IMG/VR virus record: IMGVR_UViG_3300001533_000603
Span: 1 to 34,290 of that record
Strand: one strand, 5' to 3'
Length of the DNA stretch: 34,290 nucleotides
DNA from: a virus
Shown here: piece after piece, positions 31,605-34,290 of the stretch
Layout: every line of letters begins with the position of its first letter
Numbering within the stretch: position 1 is the first letter of the stretch
Notes under the pieces: model-generated
What the model saw: only the letters and a program-made list of their open reading frames with translations
Told to the model about the DNA's origin: nothing
Databases searched by the model: none
Position numbers and translations under genes: made by a program

Positions 31605-31959
31605 TTTGGAGAATCCAGCCGGCCATCATCGCCGCCGCCTGCAAATCCCCGCCGCCGCTCGTCGTCCTGCCGAGTTCCTGCTTGCGTTCTGCGCTCTCCG
31701 CACCGCCCGTTGGTGTCCTGGGCATCGGCCATCCCGCCAGCGGTGCCTGATCCCGTAGCTTCAACTTCGGGTGCAATCCTTCCCATTGCGCCCTGATTAC
31801 ATCCATTGTCCCGCCCTCCCCGTCGCTCTGGTTCGGACTCCGCCACCCACCACAACCGCTGCCTGATGTGCGGCGACCCGATGCCCGCAGCGTTGGTATC
31901 ACACGTTTTCCCGGAGTTATGATTTCTTTCCATTGATGGTTGTATTCTGGGGACATCAT
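31564..31959 (-). other. Alternate-frame methyltransferase-tail-like open frame (upstream half)
   Basis: This is a 131-residue frame that starts directly after the HNH stop codon (TAAATGATG), with GGAG nine bases upstream, so translation is possible. It contains KLRDQAPLAGWPMPRTPTGG and LQAAAMMAGWIL, the repeated LAGWPTP pattern of the second tail type. It overlaps the methyltransferase N-terminal frame. A shift of the same sign as in that gene, near 31590, would join it to the frame at 31576. Confidence 0.45.
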
Positions 31960-33001
31960 TTATTTTTTCTCCAATAGTTTTTTTGCTATCATCCTTAAGA
32001 CATCCTCCCCCCATGTTCCCAGCGCACAATTTACCGCATAAGACACTATCCTCACGTTGTGGATAACATACCCTTCTTTTGGATTTATCCTGTCCAGCGA
32101 AGGGCTGTTGAATGTTTTTTTCGCTGTCGGGTCGAGTGGGATGCCTGTCAGTTTGCATTTCATGCGAGAAACCAATTTCTTTATTTCCTCCCTGTATTCG
32201 TCGAGATTGAATGGGATGTTTTTTTTCGCCGCTCTTGATCTCGCCGTGTTGATAAGCCAACTTGCTACATTCCTCTCTCGATGTTTTCTGTTTTGATAAT
32301 TTACTTTGTCTTTGTTTTTCATATACCACTTGCGTCTCCACGCATTTATTTTTTCCTTGTGTGTTATTGTATATGCTCGATGTAGGTCTGCGTCGCAAGT
32401 TTTGCAAACATTGCGCCTGCCATCCACTTTCGCGTAATCTCGATGATATTGTGTTTCCAAAAAGGTCTTTTTGCATCTCCTGCATATTTTCATTTATACC
32501 TCTTAACGATGCTGTGAAATAAATACGGCTGCGAATATGCGGCGCACCAACAAAAGAAGCTGGCAACACAACCGCAAATGTAGAATACGACAATTTTTCA
32601 ATATCGTTAAATACTCCATCAAGCCATCCCAGACGGATAGCACCCTCTACCTGTTCGCCAAATATAGTCTCTGGGCGAATAGCGTCTATTAAGCTAAACC
32701 AAGCGGGCCATAGGTGCCGTTCGTCATCAAGTCCTTTGCGTTTGCCGGCAACGGAAAACGGCTGGCAAGGGCAGCTTCCCGTCCACACTGGCCGGTCGTC
32801 TGACCATCCAGCCAGCCTAAGTGCGTGCGCCCATCCGCCAAGGCCTGCAAAAAAGTGACATTGTTTGTAGCCGGCAAGGTCGCCGGGTTTGATTTCTCTG
32901 ATGTCTCGTTCGTCAACGTGTCCATTTGGTATTAATCCTTCCTTTATTAATTCGCGTAACCATGCCGCCGCGAATTTATCAATCTCGTTGTAGTAGGTCA
33001 T
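31601..33001 (-). CDS. Cytosine-5 DNA methyltransferase, N-terminal part, interrupted by an HNH gene
   Basis: This is a 466-residue frame. Motif I is FFAGLGGWAHALRLAGW (50-66), motif IV GSCPCQPFS with catalytic C79, and motif VI appears as GEQVEG (E116), the variant usual in this phage family. A motif VIII copy is VGAPHIRSRIYF (151-162). Residues about 166-340 have unusual composition and overlap the HNH gene in another frame. A second motif VIII copy, IGSPHIRQRLWWVA (about 373-386), then resumes family-like sequence up to DSPK and a TGA stop. The missing C-terminal half is in the overlapping next frame. Such enzymes protect phage DNA from host restriction. Start at 33001 follows GAGGG. Whether it is active is doubtful. 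Confidence 0.8.
   Translation of the reverse strand: MTYYNEIDKFAAAWLRELIKEGLIPNGHVDERDIREIKPGDLAGYKQCHFFAGLGGWAHALRLAGWSDDRPVWTGSCPCQPFSVAGKRKGLDDERHLWPAWFSLIDAIRPETIFGEQVEGAIRLGWLDGVFNDIEKLSYSTFAVVLPASFVGAPHIRSRIYFTASLRGINENMQEMQKDLFGNTISSRLRESGWQAQCLQNLRRRPTSSIYNNTQGKNKCVETQVVYEKQRQSKLSKQKTSREECSKLAYQHGEIKSGEKKHPIQSRRIQGGNKEIGFSHEMQTDRHPTRPDSEKNIQQPFAGQDKSKRRVCYPQREDSVLCGKLCAGNMGGGCLKDDSKKTIGEKINDVPRIQPSMERNHNSGKTCDTNAAGIGSPHIRQRLWWVAESEPERRGGRDNGCNQGAMGRIAPEVEATGSGTAGGMADAQDTNGRCGERRTQAGTRQDDERRRGFAGGGDDGRLDSPK
31960..32493 (-). CDS. HNH-type endonuclease inside the methyltransferase gene
   Basis: This is a 177-residue protein. It begins with a zinc-ribbon pair CRRC and CKTC (residues 4-7 and about 30-33), then a basic helical region (HKEKINAWRRKWYMKNKDK), and ends with the HNH/His-Me finger pattern KCKLTGIPL, NSPSLDRINPKEGYVIHNVRIV and SYAVNCALG. 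It has its own AAGAGG site five bases before the ATG, so it is a separate gene. It lies wholly within the methyltransferase frame, in a different register and with lower GC than its surroundings. This is the behaviour of a free-standing homing endonuclease that settles in conserved genes. A host-defence or phage-competition role is the alternative. Confidence 0.8.
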   Translation of the reverse strand: MKICRRCKKTFLETQYHRDYAKVDGRRNVCKTCDADLHRAYTITHKEKINAWRRKWYMKNKDKVNYQNRKHRERNVASWLINTARSRAAKKNIPFNLDEYREEIKKLVSRMKCKLTGIPLDPTAKKTFNSPSLDRINPKEGYVIHNVRIVSYAVNCALGTWGEDVLRMIAKKLLEKK

Positions 33002-33007
33002 ATTCCC

Positions 33008-33223
33008 TCAAAACGGCGGGTTGTCTATCGGTTCGGGTTGGATGTTTGAGGCGATGGTGGAAAACGCTTTGACTTGCGCCTTGCGTTGTTTGTCCATATC
33101 CCGCGCCAGCTTTTTCATTTCGGGCAAATAACTCGTTTTTATTTTTTCAAACTGCTTATCTGATTTGTGGAATGCTTCTTGTAGCTTGTTATACAATTCC
33201 ATGTATTTTTTCTCTTGTGTCAT
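33008..33223 (-). CDS. Small charged helical protein, function unknown
   Basis: This is a 71-residue protein made almost wholly of charged helix (EKKYMELYNKLQEAFHKSDK, LARDMDKQRKAQVKAFSTIA) with a Pro-rich end QPEPIDNPPF. The acidic-Pro-Phe end recalls tails that bind single-stranded-DNA-binding proteins or partners, but no family is recognised. It overlaps the primase-helicase stop (ATGA) and stands six bases before the methyltransferase start. Confidence 0.65.
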   Translation of the reverse strand: MTQEKKYMELYNKLQEAFHKSDKQFEKIKTSYLPEMKKLARDMDKQRKAQVKAFSTIASNIQPEPIDNPPF

Positions 33224-34290
33224 AACATCCCCCTCTCTGGTGCTAACTCCGTTATTCTTTGCCTGTGACCGTCAAATTTACATTCAATTTTATGTTCCCC
33301 TGCTCGCTTGGTTTGCTTTAACAATTTAATTGTCATCCGGTCAACGTCTGGACGCCATGCGCCCATGACAAGCTGCGCGCTGTTTTCGATTGCTCCGCTA
33401 TCGCGGGCATCATGCAAATCCACCTCCGTCCGGTCTGGGTCACGTCTGACCTGCGAAGCCATAATAACCACTGTGCCTGTTGTCCGCGCCAAAATCTTCA
33501 TACCCTCGGCAATCGTGGACATGCGCTCGTATCGTTTCCCGGCCCCGCCCCCCATTAATCCAACGTAATCCACAAGTATCAATCGCGGCTTGGCTTGGAT
33601 TTTTAACTCCGCCCTAGCGATTATTTCCTCCATCTTTTCAATTGTCATGCGGCTTTCTGGACAAATAAACACATGATCCCAACCGTGCACGTCGAATTTA
33701 TCCCCGTCTATTGTCCGCCGTTCCACCGCCAAAGTTTCAACTCCTGTGTCTCGCGCGATAAACCTCTCACACATTGCCTCCGGGGATAGCTCCAATTCAA
33801 AAAATATTGTTGGTATTGGACGCTGGCTGTATGCAATATTGGTTAAACAGGCCGTCTTACCGACTCCGGTATCTGACAAAAATACGGCTAGATCGCCCGG
33901 CAACAAAACCCTTGCATGATGACGCAATGACGGCAGCCATTTCCCTAAGTCAATCGCGTGTTCGTTCACGGCCTGAACTGACCGTTGATAAATCTCGTAA
34001 CACTCCACCGATGAAAGCAACGGAATATGGACTCCGCGTGTAACCCGCGCCTCTTGAATTAAAATATCTGTTATCGTCCCGGTTGCCATCTCATCGCCTT
34101 GCGCGTCTATCAAATCGGCAATGTCCCCGTAAATCTTCGGGACGCGCACCACGCGCAGACTGGCAACCTTGCCCTCAAGCGATTTAAGGACGGCTTGCAG
34201 CCACTTCTCCCCGGGAGCGTCATTGTCCGGCCATACATCCACATGTTTATTTGTCAGATAACAGGCATACGCATCTAACCACGCGCTTGA
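33220..34290 (-). CDS. Primase-helicase (Toprim plus DnaB/T7 gp4-like), N-terminus outside the window
   Basis: The frame is open to the right edge, so the N-terminal part is missing; about 356 residues are visible. It begins inside a Toprim domain: VDVWPDNDAPGEKW holds the DxD metal pair. The RecA-like helicase part follows, with Walker A SDTGVGKTA (near 33850-33880), FFELELSPEAMCERF, Walker B LILVDYVGLM, then VVIMASQVRRD (sensor) and DSGAIENSAQLVMG, the DnaB-type arginine-loop region. It unwinds DNA and probably makes primers at the phage fork. A GTG at 34242 exists, but the Toprim sequence continues upstream of it, so it is not the true start. Confidence 0.9.
   Translation of the reverse strand, partial: SSAWLDAYACYLTNKHVDVWPDNDAPGEKWLQAVLKSLEGKVASLRVVRVPKIYGDIADLIDAQGDEMATGTITDILIQEARVTRGVHIPLLSSVECYEIYQRSVQAVNEHAIDLGKWLPSLRHHARVLLPGDLAVFLSDTGVGKTACLTNIAYSQRPIPTIFFELELSPEAMCERFIARDTGVETLAVERRTIDGDKFDVHGWDHVFICPESRMTIEKMEEIIARAELKIQAKPRLILVDYVGLMGGGAGKRYERMSTIAEGMKILARTTGTVVIMASQVRRDPDRTEVDLHDARDSGAIENSAQLVMGAWRPDVDRMTIKLLKQTKRAGEHKIECKFDGHRQRITELAPERGML

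Noticed and set aside
1-34290. Retroelement reverse transcriptase, CRISPR array, insertion sequence or phage RNA polymerase in the window
   Set aside because: I looked for matching protein motifs and repeats on both strands and saw none. A T7-type RNA polymerase or a diversity-generating retroelement could still lie outside the window.

Overview
The window holds most of the genome of a temperate, short-tailed (podovirus-type) bacteriophage. Three genes at the left end lie on the + strand: a truncated XRE-family repressor, a small exported protein and a tyrosine integrase. Every other gene lies on the - strand, in one nearly gap-free series with many ATGA or TAATG stop/start overlaps. The host cannot be named. 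The attachment site copies the 3' half of a tRNA-Thr(CGT) with an encoded CCA end. That tRNA form, the moderate GC content, strong AGGAGG-type ribosome binding sites and a two-membrane lysis cassette (an outer-membrane spanin lipoprotein) all point to a Gram-negative host, possibly a proteobacterium or desulfobacterium (inference).

Layout from left to right. Positions 2-1724 hold the lysogeny module. Positions 1759-1875 hold an attP-like tRNA fragment, a strong terminator hairpin and two helically phased GTCCACAA repeats. Positions 1876-6891 hold the host-recognition genes: a small coiled-coil protein, a DUF1566/C-type-lectin-like protein, a LamG-like protein, and a T7-type tail fibre ending in InlB-type B-repeats. 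Positions 6892-8397 hold the lysis cassette: nested spanins, a two-helix holin candidate, an M15 endolysin and a one-helix membrane protein. Positions 8369-18383 hold the ejected or internal virion proteins, including a 2509-residue polyvalent protein with methyltransferase and metallopeptidase motifs. Positions 18387-27245 hold the tail tube, capsid, scaffold and portal genes, with three enzyme-like genes (GNAT, class I methyltransferase, MptE-like) among them. Positions 27258-29341 encode a lambda GpA-type large terminase and a small terminase that seems to lack its DNA-binding domain. Positions 29342-29550 are an AT-rich intergenic region with 11-bp phased repeats. Positions 29551-34290 hold the early/replication module: a small HTH protein, a helicase-loader-like protein, a DUF1376 replication protein, a disrupted cytosine-5 methyltransferase carrying an HNH endonuclease gene, and a primase-helicase that runs off the right edge.

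How the parts fit: late - strand transcription would cover packaging, head assembly, tail, ejection proteins, lysis and receptor binding in that order, ending near the bidirectional-looking hairpin at 1811-1839, where it converges with the integrase transcript. Phage genes lie on both sides of the att site, so the sequence represents the un-integrated (attP) or circularly permuted form rather than a chromosomal prophage junction. The head-tail plan is T7-like, but the terminase is of the lambda type and the phage is temperate, so it is a mosaic. A Bbp19-like gene plus a C-type-lectin-fold receptor protein recalls Bordetella phage BPP-1, but no reverse transcriptase lies in the window.

The most unusual parts are: (1) the methyltransferase locus at 31038-33001, where an HNH gene sits inside the gene and the C-terminal coding DNA reads as methyltransferase-tail-like protein in two different frames; (2) the giant polyvalent protein; (3) the split-looking small terminase; (4) bacterial adhesin repeats on a T7-type fibre; and (5) a compact predicted three-way-junction RNA in the capsid leader.
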